NCBI RefSeq assembly: GCF_007751035.1
Contig: NZ_CP036433.1
Coordinates: forward strand, 7,483,001-7,547,000
Direction: 5' to 3'
Length of the DNA stretch: 64,000 nt
From: Lignipirellula cremea
GTDB lineage: Bacteria; Planctomycetota; Planctomycetia; Pirellulales; Pirellulaceae
Part shown: piece by piece, positions 1 to 9,185 of the stretch
Layout of the letters: each line of letters opens with the position of its first letter
Numbering within the stretch: the first letter of the stretch is position 1
Position numbers and translations under genes: made by a program
Notes under the pieces: generated by a model
Database searches by the model: none
Told to the model about the DNA's origin: nothing
The model's input: only the letters and a program-made list of their open reading frames with translations

Positions 1-238
1 TGGAAATCCACACAATCGGCAGGCCGACTGCTTTATTTGCCCCAAACAGCCAGGCAAAGCAGACAACCAGCAGCATCTGGATGCCCACGGTCGGCGTAAA
101 CGTCACAAACATCGCCAGCGCCACGCCCAAAGCCAGCCGATGCGGCGGGTCGTCAGCGTGAAGCACCTGAAAAACCACGAAGTCGCGTAGCCGGCGGCGC
201 CAGGAACGACGTTCTTTACGTGGAGCGGGTTGCGACAT
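1..238 (-). CDS. DUF2062 domain membrane protein (partial, C-terminus outside window)
   Basis: Read on the minus strand from ATG at 238, an open frame of 79 codons runs off the left edge. It starts with a basic stretch (MSQPAPRKERRSWRRRLRD), then HADDPPHRLALGVALAMF, then a hydrophobic segment with FTPTVGIQMLL. The pattern H-x-D-x-P-x-x-I/L-A-x-G-x-A followed by a TPxxGxQ loop is typical of DUF2062, a family of small bacterial inner-membrane proteins of unknown function. Only the N-terminal third is present. Family assignment is by recognition of the motif; the function is unknown. Confidence 0.72.
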   Translation of the reverse strand, partial: MSQPAPRKERRSWRRRLRDFVVFQVLHADDPPHRLALGVALAMFVTFTPTVGIQMLLVVCFAWLFGANKAVGLPIVWIS

Positions 239-463
239 AGTGGAGGAACAATACCAGCGGCATGGCGAGTAAGACAAGATCAGGCTGCAAAAACTGCGGG
301 ACAGTTTATTCCTTCGGTAAGGATACTCCCACAGCTTGCGGGAATCGAGCGGTAGTTGATCGTCTGCGCGCGTCGAGGTGGGGATTCTGGCGATCGTGTC
401 GAGCGGACCCGAATCGCCGACTTTTTGCAATTCTACCGCCTTTTTCGGCGAACCACTACCGGT

Positions 464-493
464 TTGCGGTCTCTGCTTCTATCTTAGGATAAT
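464..493 (+). promoter_or_regulatory. Probable sigma-70 promoter of rnpB
   Basis: TTGCGG at 464-469 and GATAAT at 488-493 are separated by 18 bp and lie just before the expected 5' end of the RNase P RNA at about 498. The position relative to a recognisable RNA gene supports the call; the -35 is imperfect. Confidence 0.55.
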
Positions 494-497
494 ATAG

Positions 498-895
<398 letters not shown>

Positions 896-934
896 TTTTT
901 TCTTCCCTTTCGTGGACCTGCGGCCTGGTCCACG
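896..934 (+). terminator. Possible termination region after rnpB
   Basis: A T-rich run (895-902) directly follows the 3' arm of the RNase P P1 stem, which could act as the terminator hairpin. A further perfect 8-bp inverted repeat (CGTGGACC 911-918 with GGTCCACG 927-934) lies between rnpB and the convergent DUF1501 gene but has no T-run on either side, so its role is uncertain. Confidence 0.35.
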
Positions 935-944
935 ACGTTTCGGG

Positions 945-2237
945 TTAACTCCAGAAATCGACCAGCTGTTCTTCGGCCGGTACTTCCAGCGGGAAACGCA
1001 GCGCTAGGGGGTGATCGGCGATTCCTGCGTATTCCCGCAAAGCTGTGTGCAAATGCTCCGGCCGCACTCGCACCCCTTTTTCTGTGTCCAGGGCGTGCGT
1101 GCGGGGATCGATCGGAATCAGCATCTGCTTGTCGTCGGTCGCTCCAATCACCCGGTTCCCGCGAATCCCGGGGCCGATGTACATGATGGAGCCGATGGAC
1201 CAGTGGTCTTTGCCGTTCCCTTTGTTGTAGGTCGGCGTACGGCCCATTTCGCTCTGCAGCACCACGACCAGCTTTTCCCGGATTTTTAATTCCTCGGCCC
1301 GCGTCAGCAGATAATCGACTCCCTGCAGGTATTCAGGGATGAGAGTCATCTGGTCTTTGTCGTTGTTGGCGTGGCTGTCAAACTGGCCGATCGACAGATT
1401 GGCCGACACGCCCACGCCGCCGCAGAAGGCCGCCAGGGCGATATCGGCCTGGCGGGCGATGCGATTCTTGGAACTCTCCTGGGGCAGATACTGGGTCACT
1501 CGGGCCAGTCCCTGGGAGTTGGTCTGGGCGGCGTACAGCATGCTTTGCGTGCGCATCCGACGCGGCAATCGGGCCTGCTCCACCCGTGATTGAAATTGCG
1601 ACTCGAGCGCCCTTTCGATCCGATCGATCACAAACGGATCGTGGTACGAATGCTGGGACGAGCCATTCACGCCGTCGGCATTGGCGAGTTTCTCCAGGGA
1701 GTTGGCGTACGGCACGCGCGACATGGGCACCAGGTTGCCCGTGCCCGAATAATTGCCAAACGTCAAAAACGCCAGCGGCTGTTCGGCCCCGCGACAGGCG
1801 GCCGCCAGCGCGGCAAAGGTCGGATACTCCAGGCTGCTGAGCCGGCCGGTCGCCATGTACCGGGAGCAAGGCGAATGGTTGTTAACCGAATAGTCCAGAC
1901 CATTGAAGACCAGCAATTCGTCCGCGTACTTGCCAAAGAAATCCTCGTTGCTCAGGCCGTCGGCGAGATGGGCTTTGGTCGGAGCAAAACGCAGATTCCC
2001 CTCGGTCAGAATGTCGCCTTCCTGGTACAGGCGGTTCATTTCGTTGACCCCTTTGGGGTCCATCATGTACGTGGTGTCCCACCCGCCCGACGCATTGAGG
2101 AAGACGTAAAACGGCCCGTCGTAAGGCCGCAAATCGCCCGTAACGGCTTCCGCCGAGAGCAGCTGCCGTCCGCCGATCGGCGTCGCAAAACCAAGGCCGG
2201 CCAGACCGCACAAACGGAGGAAATTTCGACGTTGCAT
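945..2237 (-). CDS. DUF1501 family secreted protein
   Basis: 430 aa. It opens with a twin-arginine-like export signal (MQRRNFLRLCGLAGLGF), so it is probably moved folded to the periplasm. Hallmarks of DUF1501 are present: FDSHANNDKDQ near residue 290, SEMGRTPTYNKGNGKDHW near 335, and an IGATDD motif. DUF1501 proteins belong to the alkaline phosphatase/sulfatase-like superfamily; their substrate is not known. It lies 202 bp downstream of, and codirectional with, the DUF1592-type cytochrome protein, the usual planctomycete pairing of a haem-binding secreted protein with a DUF1501 protein. The two are probably cotranscribed and act together outside the cytoplasm (inference). Confidence 0.85.
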   Translation of the reverse strand: MQRRNFLRLCGLAGLGFATPIGGRQLLSAEAVTGDLRPYDGPFYVFLNASGGWDTTYMMDPKGVNEMNRLYQEGDILTEGNLRFAPTKAHLADGLSNEDFFGKYADELLVFNGLDYSVNNHSPCSRYMATGRLSSLEYPTFAALAAACRGAEQPLAFLTFGNYSGTGNLVPMSRVPYANSLEKLANADGVNGSSQHSYHDPFVIDRIERALESQFQSRVEQARLPRRMRTQSMLYAAQTNSQGLARVTQYLPQESSKNRIARQADIALAAFCGGVGVSANLSIGQFDSHANNDKDQMTLIPEYLQGVDYLLTRAEELKIREKLVVVLQSEMGRTPTYNKGNGKDHWSIGSIMYIGPGIRGNRVIGATDDKQMLIPIDPRTHALDTEKGVRVRPEHLHTALREYAGIADHPLALRFPLEVPAEEQLVDFWS

Positions 2238-2330
2238 AGTAACCGGTTCCGACCCAGAGGGTGACAGTATTTTCAGGGGACGAGCGCAGGGGCCTGGCTC
2301 GTAAGGTTCGCGTTCAAGGCTTCGATCGCT

Positions 2331-2374
2331 CGTCCTTCGCTCAGAACGAGAAACGTTTAACTAACGGAAGTCGA
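2331..2374. repeat. Dispersed intergenic repeat, family 2, copy 1
   Basis: This 44-bp stretch matches 50120-50163 in the same orientation at 37 of 44 positions by my hand alignment, including CGTTT and the terminal CGGAAGTCGA. It lies in the gap between the DUF1592-type gene and its DUF1501 partner. The GACGCCGGACAGTCG piece next to it (2370-2385, minus strand) also resembles part of repeat family 1. Function unknown. Confidence 0.5.
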
Positions 2375-2439
2375 CTGTCCGGCGTCTGCCCTTCCTGGAA
2401 ACGACGAGCGAGAGTCAACTTCCTTCCTGGCAAGCGTTG

Positions 2440-4803
2440 CTATTCGTACAAAAACTCGTGTTGCCGCAGCAGGTAAGTCACTACGGCCCGCCAGGCGCGG
2501 AGCGTATAGTGCGGGTCGTCCAGACGCTTGTCGTCGCGGCCACGGCAGAAATAGCTGTCGACTTTTTCAAACCCCGGCGCTGCTTTGGCGTCGGCCAGGA
2601 TCCCGGTGAACAGCAGCCAGGTCCGTTCGACCTCGGGATCGTCGATCGCCCTGTCGCGGCCCAAAAGGCGCTGGTGCAGATGAACGATCGCCTCTCGGAT
2701 CTGCCGCTCGGCGGCGGGTCCGTCGTCGGGCGTTACGTTCGGTTCCATATGGGGGAACAACAGCCGCTGGCTGGGCGGGGTGGTGAAATCGAACGCCACA
2801 TTTTTGCAGGAGACTTCGTTCGCCATGATCCGCTGGATCGCGCCCATGGCGCCGCTGGGATCGGCGATGCGTTCGGTGATCTCTTTGAAATCAATGCCGC
2901 CGTAGAGAATGTCCATTTTGGAGTCTCCGCCCTGGAGCTTGCCCCAGGGCTGGCCGAACACGGCGGCGATCTTCCGTTCCAGCTGCTCTGGCGTGAGCAG
3001 ACGGACGAGGCCCACATCTTCGATCTCGGCCAGACGCTCCGGCTGCAGTTCGCCGGTCGCCAGACCATCGGCTCGATAAAACGGCGTCGCGACCATCGCC
3101 TTGATCACGTATTTCAGATTGAAATCGTTCGCGGCGAAGTCCTGGGCGATCTTTTCGATCGTTCCCCTTTGCTCCAGATAGGCGCGCCGTTTGGCGGCGA
3201 ACAACGGGTCGTCGATATCCTGCGGCGACTGCAGCACCTGGCGACCGCATAACAGGTAGTAGACATGCTCGACCATCGCCACGGCAAACCGCGGGTCACG
3301 GGCCGTCCGTTCGCCCAGCCATTGCATGGCCCGCCATTTTTCTTCCGCCGGCAGATCTTCTCCGTCGCGGCCCGGGCCAAACATATCCTCGTACCAAGGT
3401 TCCTTCCGCGGCTGGAAGTCGCCGTTCAGGGCGTAGTCCTGGAACAGCCCAGCGATCGGATCCATCACCCGATGGCAGACCACGCACTCGGCCGCCTGCA
3501 TGGTGGGTATTTCGTATTTTGCGTCGGCCGCGGCGGCGTCGGTTGTCCGCGGAGCCAGCTGCATCAGGTCGATGCCCAGGAAATGCTGGAAGTACATCCG
3601 GGCGCGGAGCCGGTTCCGGTTGGTCTCAGTGTTGGGATAGCGGTGCGGGTAGTGGAACGCGGTGAGCAGACCGGAGTGCGGGAAGAAGCCGGTCGGCGAC
3701 TCGGGCGATTTCCCCCGGTCGTCGGTCAGTTGGGGCAGCCGGGTGGGGATGAACTCGTAGGGGTCTTCGGGATCCTGGAACTGGTCTTTCAGTTCCTCGT
3801 ACCGTCCGTAACCGCGGGCCGTATAAGGAGACATCATCAGGTAATCGGCCGTCACCACTTCGGTAAACGGCCGGTCGTTCCGCACAATGTAAGCGATCAG
3901 TTCCATCGGTTCGCGGTGCATGGCCTCGCGATATTCGCGGTAAAGCTTGTAGCCGGCCTGCTTCCGGTCTTTTTCCGGCAGATCGCTGAAATCGTACTTC
4001 TGCGGCCATAGCCGCGTATTGTGGAAATACTGATAGGAGAGCACGCCTTCAGCCGAATCATCCAGTCCGCGGGTCAGGAAGATATCGTTAAACGCTTCCT
4101 TCAGACGATCATAAAACGCCTCCTCCTGCATCAAACGATCCATCACTCCCAGCAGGGCCGGCATGCCGCCGGCCGCTACGGCCGCGCGTTCTTCATCGGT
4201 CGGCAATCGGCCGGCCAGCGATAAAGCCACCCGACGCAGCAGCCGGGTGTCAGGCAGCATTTCCACCCCTTCGAAGAACGGGCGCGCATCCGCCTGGTCG
4301 ACCGCTGCGGTGGCCGCGGCTACGGCCCCGTCATCGGACCGGCGGACAAAATGCGTGAGGATCTTCAGGCCGGTGCTGTCCGGCTTGAGCACTTCGCCGC
4401 CGCCGTGATCGAGACCGCCCTGCGCTTTCAGCAACAGCCGCGGCTGCTGGTCGATGAGCACGGCCGCCATCCGCTGGAACGCGCGTTGATTCTGGTACAG
4501 CAAGGCCTGTCGCTGATCCGGCATGGCCGGCAGTTTCTGCAGCAGGAACTGGCTCTCGGCGGCGTCGCCTCCGGCCACATGACAGTTGAGGCAGGTGACT
4601 TCCGCCACCTTGCTCCAGACTTCCGTCGCAAAATAAGGATCGACCGTATAACAGGCCGGCCCACGATGCATATCAATGGCCGCATGCGCATCGAGCGCCG
4701 CCGGCGCGTCGGCCGCTTCTTCCGCCTGGGCGACAGACGCCATGACCAGCAACACCAGCAGCCAGCCAGGCAAGCGGTTTGCGAACAGACGCGGGATAAA
4801 CAT
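2440..4803 (-). CDS. DUF1592/DUF1588-type planctomycete cytochrome-like secreted protein
   Basis: 787 aa from ATG at 4803. An upstream in-frame start at 4851 is possible, but the 4803 start gives a clean signal peptide (MFIPRLFANRLPGW, then VLLVMASVAQA). A CLNCH haem-type motif lies near the N-terminus, in the usual place of the planctomycete cytochrome C domain, and CVVCHRVMDPIAG near residue 360 fits the DUF1588 core. The central and C-terminal parts fit the DUF1592/DUF1588/DUF1585 architecture. Such proteins are secreted, abundant in Planctomycetes, and thought to take part in breakdown of complex carbon, but no reaction is established. It leads an operon with the DUF1501 gene at 945-2237. 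Exact domain borders were not computed. Confidence 0.8.
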   Translation of the reverse strand: MFIPRLFANRLPGWLLVLLVMASVAQAEEAADAPAALDAHAAIDMHRGPACYTVDPYFATEVWSKVAEVTCLNCHVAGGDAAESQFLLQKLPAMPDQRQALLYQNQRAFQRMAAVLIDQQPRLLLKAQGGLDHGGGEVLKPDSTGLKILTHFVRRSDDGAVAAATAAVDQADARPFFEGVEMLPDTRLLRRVALSLAGRLPTDEERAAVAAGGMPALLGVMDRLMQEEAFYDRLKEAFNDIFLTRGLDDSAEGVLSYQYFHNTRLWPQKYDFSDLPEKDRKQAGYKLYREYREAMHREPMELIAYIVRNDRPFTEVVTADYLMMSPYTARGYGRYEELKDQFQDPEDPYEFIPTRLPQLTDDRGKSPESPTGFFPHSGLLTAFHYPHRYPNTETNRNRLRARMYFQHFLGIDLMQLAPRTTDAAAADAKYEIPTMQAAECVVCHRVMDPIAGLFQDYALNGDFQPRKEPWYEDMFGPGRDGEDLPAEEKWRAMQWLGERTARDPRFAVAMVEHVYYLLCGRQVLQSPQDIDDPLFAAKRRAYLEQRGTIEKIAQDFAANDFNLKYVIKAMVATPFYRADGLATGELQPERLAEIEDVGLVRLLTPEQLERKIAAVFGQPWGKLQGGDSKMDILYGGIDFKEITERIADPSGAMGAIQRIMANEVSCKNVAFDFTTPPSQRLLFPHMEPNVTPDDGPAAERQIREAIVHLHQRLLGRDRAIDDPEVERTWLLFTGILADAKAAPGFEKVDSYFCRGRDDKRLDDPHYTLRAWRAVVTYLLRQHEFLYE

Positions 4804-5309
4804 AAGGAGCCTGCAAAAGGTTTTGCCGCCGGATCGACCGACAGGCGCCAAGGAAGAGCAACGCTTGCTTTACTGAAGAAACTCGAAGGATCGTCGTCGT
4901 TTGCTCCGTACAGGAAGCTTGTTTGCGCCGAACGCAGGACGACCTGCTACGCCTGACAGCTCTCAAAAACGGAAATTCCCAATCCCGTTTCCCTGCATTT
5001 CGCGGATTCTGGTCGGGGATCGCCGCGATCACTGCAGAAAGGGGAACCAGGGAGGCTACTATCGTGGGGTGTATCGCTGGCGGAGTTGTCGCCAGGAAGG
5101 TGGGGACGACGGCCTTTCCCGTTTCCAATCATAATCGAGCGCTGATTTGAAAATCAAGCTGGCCGGCCGGGCTTCGTGACGTCGCCGAGCTTGCTGACGT
5201 CGCCGGGCTGACCGGCGAGTCGCCGTACACAGGGCGGACGAAAGTGGTAAATTGCAGTCTGCCTATCTCTTTTTAATCCGCAGCCTCCACTACTTCGACT
5301 TGCACGTTT
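4804..5309. other. Intergenic region, divergent promoters expected
   Basis: 506 bp between the divergently transcribed DUF1592-type gene and the DUF2254 gene. No convincing coding sequence. It holds a short imperfect direct repeat, TGACGTCGCCG(A/G)GCT, at 5177-5209. I see no clear sigma-70 boxes. Confidence 0.5.
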
Positions 5310-6683
5310 GTGAATATCTCGATTAATACCTGGCTGGACTGGGCCCGCGGCAGCTTGTGGCTCACTCCCGCCACGATGACCTTACTGGCCGTGCTGCTGG
5401 CTTACGCCAGCACGGAAATCGATCAGCGTTACGGCTCGCTAGTGATCGAGGCCTTCCCGTGGGTCCAAACCACCAGCCAGGCCGCCCGCAGCAGTTTGTC
5501 GGCCCTGGCGGGGGCGCTGATCACTGTTTCCGGCGTGGTCGTCTCGATCACGGTTGTCTCGCTTTCCGTCACGGCGTCGCAGTTTGGCTCCCGGTTGTTG
5601 CGGACCGTTCTCCGCGACCGCGTGACGCAGCTGACCCTGGGGGGATTACTGGCTTCCAGCTTGTACTGCCTGCTGGTATTGTCGGCCGTGCGCGAGGACG
5701 AGGCGATTTATGTGCCGCATCTTTCGGTCGCGCTCGCCCTGGTGCTGGCTTCGTTCAACCTGGGGATGCTGATTTACTTTACGCACAACATCGGTTCCAA
5801 GATTCAAGCCCCGGTAATCATTCACACGGCCGCTGAGGATCTGGGATCGGCGGTGGCCCGTCTGTTTCCCGAGAAGCTGGGGGAACCGGCCGAAAAGGAA
5901 GAGACAGAACAGCTCAAGCAGGACCTGGGCGGCCCGCGGGACTTGCCCAGCTTTCGCGTAGAAACCGTGCAGCAGGGGTACATCCAGGCGATCGATGCTC
6001 CCTCGCTGTTTGAAATGGCGAAGGACCAGCGGCTGGTCGTCCGGCTGGGCTATCGTCCGGGCGATTTCATGGTCAAAGGCCGCACCCTGGCGGAAGTCTG
6101 GCAGGATCAGGAAGGCGAAGCGTGCGACCACAAAGAGCTGGCCGATCAGATTCAAGGGGCGTTCATTCTGTCGATCTCTCGCACGCCGGTGCAGGATGTG
6201 GAGTACGCCTTTAATGAACTGGTCGAGATCGCCTTGCGGGCCTTGTCGCCGGGGATCAACGATTCGTTTACGGCCATTACCTGCATCGACTGGATCACGG
6301 CCAACCTGCGGAAAGTGGCCGAGGGAAAGTCGCCCACGCCTTATCGGCGAGAAGATGACAACGGCAGCGTCCGGCTGATTGCGCAGCCGTTCGACTTTGT
6401 CGGCCTGGTCGCTTCGGCGCTGGATCCGATCCGCCGCTGCTCGACGACGAACCTGCTGGTTTCGCTGCATCTGTTAAAGGCGCTAGGAACCATTGGCGAG
6501 TCGGTGAGCAGTGAAGAACAGGCCGACGCCCTTCGCATCCGGGCCGAGATCGTCGCCGAAACGTTCCTGGGCCCCGACACGGCCGTTTTTGACCAGCAGC
6601 AGGTGATCCAGGAGCACAAACGGGCGACTGCCGTGCTGGCGCGGAAGTTTCCCGACCTACAGATTCGCTCCTTTGAGACTTAG
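5310..6683 (+). CDS. DUF2254 family membrane protein
   Basis: 457 aa, GTG start. Four hydrophobic segments are visible: about residues 15-33, 60-90 (SALAGALITVSGVVVSITVV), 108-125 and 135-155. They are followed by a long soluble C-terminal part with ISRTPVQDVEYAFNELVEIA and LSPGINDSFTAITCIDW. The order of N-terminal membrane helices and the SPGINDPxTA-type motif is characteristic of DUF2254, a family of predicted integral membrane proteins without known function. Its last 27 bp overlap the end of the convergent uspA-like gene, so the two transcripts are complementary at their 3' ends. Confidence 0.85.
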   Translation: MNISINTWLDWARGSLWLTPATMTLLAVLLAYASTEIDQRYGSLVIEAFPWVQTTSQAARSSLSALAGALITVSGVVVSITVVSLSVTASQFGSRLLRTVLRDRVTQLTLGGLLASSLYCLLVLSAVREDEAIYVPHLSVALALVLASFNLGMLIYFTHNIGSKIQAPVIIHTAAEDLGSAVARLFPEKLGEPAEKEETEQLKQDLGGPRDLPSFRVETVQQGYIQAIDAPSLFEMAKDQRLVVRLGYRPGDFMVKGRTLAEVWQDQEGEACDHKELADQIQGAFILSISRTPVQDVEYAFNELVEIALRALSPGINDSFTAITCIDWITANLRKVAEGKSPTPYRREDDNGSVRLIAQPFDFVGLVASALDPIRRCSTTNLLVSLHLLKALGTIGESVSSEEQADALRIRAEIVAETFLGPDTAVFDQQQVIQEHKRATAVLARKFPDLQIRSFET

Positions 6684-7076
6684 CACAGGGCAGGGGGCGG
6701 CCCGGATTACCTCTTCGGCCGTACTGCCCAGCAGGAAGCGATTGAAATCGTGCCGGCCATGCGCGCCCATCACGATCAGATCCGCTTCCAGGTCGCCTGC
6801 CAGCTTGATGATCGCCTCGCTTGGATTGCCGCTGACCAGGCGGTACTTGTAACGGACGTTGGGATTGTGCGGCGTAATTTTCTTCAGGCGATCGGCCGCA
6901 TTCTCCACCGCGGTTGTCGCCGAGGTGGAACGTTCTCCACTGGCGACAAACAGATTCTCCACATGGGCGATGATCAGCGTGCCGCCCATCTTTTCCGCGA
7001 CATCAGCGGCGTACCGCACCGCCAGTTCGCTGGCAGGGGAAAAATCCGTCGGCACCAGAATGACCTGCAGTTGCAT
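6657..7076 (-). CDS. Universal stress protein, UspA family
   Basis: 139 aa from ATG at 7076. A GGAGGG ribosome site 8 nt upstream favours this start over the GTG at 7082. It begins VILVPTDFSPASELAVRYA and ends with the ATP-binding signature GAHGRHDFNRFLLGSTAEEV, that is G-x2-G-x9-G-S/T. It is therefore expected to be an ATP-binding USP-fold protein, cytoplasmic and stress related. It stands alone, convergent with and overlapping the DUF2254 gene by 27 bp. Confidence 0.93.
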   Translation of the reverse strand: MQLQVILVPTDFSPASELAVRYAADVAEKMGGTLIIAHVENLFVASGERSTSATTAVENAADRLKKITPHNPNVRYKYRLVSGNPSEAIIKLAGDLEADLIVMGAHGRHDFNRFLLGSTAEEVIRAAPCPVLSLKGANL

Positions 7077-7571
7077 ATTCACGACCCTCCGAGTCCGGGA
7101 ACTCGCACGGCTGTGTTCGGCTGGCGTTAGCGCCCGTTTCTCCCGCGCAGACCATCGTCAGCGGAGCCAGGGAGGAGCCAGGACACGAAGGAACGAAACC
7201 AGAAAACAGTCTTGGGATTCAAATGGGATGGCGAAAAAAAATACTCGTGCAACCAGCCAGCAGGACCCTGGTCCGCGGAAGTCGGGCCGCATCCCTGATC
7301 AACCTAGCAAATCCCAGGCCGATGGGCGAAAACCCTTACTCACCCGGACCCTTGTTGAAAAATGACCGCAAATTGATCGCCAGACCCTCAGGCCGGTCGT
7401 CAGGCAGCCAGCGGGGTGAATCCCCAAAAGTGGACACGGTAAGGCAAGCGTCTGACAAAACACGCCGCAAACCGCATTCCCACGTTGCCAAACACCAGGA
7501 TTATCCCGATGATAGGACCGGATTTGCGACATCATGTTGCTTCCGGTCGGGATGCCTCTGAGGAAGGGACG
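7077..7571. other. Intergenic region, divergent promoters expected
   Basis: 495 bp between the divergent uspA-like and PP2C genes. Open frames here lack any recognisable protein signature. I see no structured RNA or clear promoter boxes. Confidence 0.45.
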
Positions 7572-8522
7572 ATGATGGCGGGCAAAATTCAATGCTTTGG
7601 GCTAAGCGACATCGGCAAAGTTCGCGAGACAAACGAAGATCAGTTTATCGTCGCCGATGTGAATAAGTCGATGAAGGTGCATCAGACCAGCGTCGGATTG
7701 AACCACCACACCCGACTATTCGGCGGCTCCCAGGGAACCCTGCTGGCCGTGGCTGACGGCATGGGCGGCCACGCCGCAGGCGAGCGCGCCAGCGAGATCG
7801 TCGTGGAAACGGTCACCGCCTTCCTGCTGAACACCATGCAGTGGTATTTCCAGGTCGACGACGTCCACGATGAAGAAACGATCGAACAGCTGCGCCAAGT
7901 CACCAGTCAGTGCCACGAGAAACTGTCGCAGGATATCGCCACTTCCCCGCAACGACGCGGCATGGGAGCTACGCTGACTCTGGGTTATGTTCTGTGGCCT
8001 CGACTGTTTGTCGTGCATGTGGGCGACAGCCGCTGTTACCACTTCCGCCAGGGGAAGCTCGAACAGATCACCAACGACCATACCATGGCCCAGTACCTGA
8101 TCGAAACGGGCGCCCTGAGTCCCGAAGATGCGGTCGATTCGCAATGGAGCCACCAGCTCTATAATGTGATCGGCGGCGGCGACCAGCTGCCCGAACCGGA
8201 CATCTCCCGGCATCCGCTGGAAATGGGCGACGCCTTGCTGCTTTGCTCGGACGGGCTGACCAAATACATTACCGACGCACGCATCGGCGAGGCGCTCGCC
8301 AGCGACGCTCCGGCGGACGAGGTGTGCCGTGTTCTTTGTAACGAAGCCCTGCTGGCCGGGGGGGACGACAATATTACGATCGTCGTCTGCCGCTTCCTTC
8401 CAGGCGACGACGACGAAAACTTCGCCGACCTGGACACCACCGACATGCCGATCGATCAGCGATCGACCCAGCTGCTCTCACCCAATGAGCTACTGCAGGA
8501 ACGTCCTACCGACCCGGAATAG
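7572..8522 (+). CDS. PP2C-type serine/threonine protein phosphatase
   Basis: 316 aa from the first ATG of an ATGATG pair at 7572, preceded by GAGGAAGGGAC. The longer in-frame start at 7485 has no good ribosome site. PP2C motifs appear in order: GKVRETNEDQF, VADGMGGHAAGE (metal-binding Asp), VHVGDSRCYHFRQGKLEQIT, LLLCSDGLTKYI, and GGDDNITIVVCRF (metal-binding Asp). It should be a Mg/Mn-dependent phosphatase that reverses Ser/Thr kinase action, similar to PstP/Stp. No kinase gene is adjacent. The C-terminal tail of about 45 residues after the catalytic core is acidic and probably unstructured. Confidence 0.93.
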   Translation: MMAGKIQCFGLSDIGKVRETNEDQFIVADVNKSMKVHQTSVGLNHHTRLFGGSQGTLLAVADGMGGHAAGERASEIVVETVTAFLLNTMQWYFQVDDVHDEETIEQLRQVTSQCHEKLSQDIATSPQRRGMGATLTLGYVLWPRLFVVHVGDSRCYHFRQGKLEQITNDHTMAQYLIETGALSPEDAVDSQWSHQLYNVIGGGDQLPEPDISRHPLEMGDALLLCSDGLTKYITDARIGEALASDAPADEVCRVLCNEALLAGGDDNITIVVCRFLPGDDDENFADLDTTDMPIDQRSTQLLSPNELLQERPTDPE

Positions 8523-8612
8523 AACCAGGTACAAGCCGGCATTCGCGCAAACGACCTCGCGCTGCCCGCCAGCTGCCGATCCAGGCACGGGAAACGAAAG
8601 TTACGCACCATT

Positions 8613-9185
8613 TTGAATACGTCTTCTCCGGCGCCGCGGGCGCTACGCATCGTGCTGATCGGCTACCGCGGATCCGGCAAAACATCGGTCGCTCGGCCGC
8701 TGGCCGAAAAACTCGGCGCCCCCTGGTTCGACGCCGACCAGGAACTGCAGCGGACGGCGGGAAAAACGATCGCCCAGATTTTTGCCGACGACGGCGAGCC
8801 CGCCTTTCGCCATCTGGAAGAAGCCGCCATCACCCGGTTGCTGCAGCACGATCCGCCGCTGGTGCTGGCCCTGGGCGGCGGCGCCGTGATGCGGGAATCA
8901 ACCCGCCAGCGATTGCGTGAAGCGGCCCTGGTGGTCTGGCTTAAAGCGTCCGCGGGCCGACTGTATGAACGCATTACGGCCGACGCAGCGACCCAGGCGA
9001 ACCGCCCCCCGCTGACCGCGCATGGCGGTCTGGCGGAGATTGAACAGCTGCTGGCGCAGCGCGAGCCGATCTACCAGGCCGTCAGCCATTTTGCGGTCGA
9101 CGCCGAAGATCGCACGCCCAGCGAGATCGCCGACGCGATCTTCGCCCGACTGCCCGCCGCCGCGGGAGAATCCCGCCAGCCATGA
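8613..9185 (+). CDS. aroK: Shikimate kinase
   Basis: 190 aa. It phosphorylates shikimate at O3 with ATP, a step of chorismate synthesis in the cytoplasm. The Walker A loop GYRGSGKT lies near residues 18-25. WFDADQELQ carries the shikimate-binding Asp, FRHLEE follows, LALGGGAV is the substrate-binding GGG loop, and the lid region ends in NRPPL. The start used is TTG at 8613; no better ATG fits before the P-loop. The stop overlaps the ATG of the biotin ligase gene by 4 bp (ATGA), so the two are translationally coupled. Confidence 0.93.
   Translation: MNTSSPAPRALRIVLIGYRGSGKTSVARPLAEKLGAPWFDADQELQRTAGKTIAQIFADDGEPAFRHLEEAAITRLLQHDPPLVLALGGGAVMRESTRQRLREAALVVWLKASAGRLYERITADAATQANRPPLTAHGGLAEIEQLLAQREPIYQAVSHFAVDAEDRTPSEIADAIFARLPAAAGESRQP

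Noticed and set aside
262-492. Short frame before rnpB with a CKNCG motif
   Set aside because: It runs into the rnpB promoter, has no ribosome site, and a single Cys pair is not enough for a gene call.
5177-5209. Direct repeat TGACGTCGCCGAGCT/TGACGTCGCCGGGCT upstream of the DUF2254 gene
   Set aside because: Only two imperfect copies; too short to separate from chance in GC-rich DNA.
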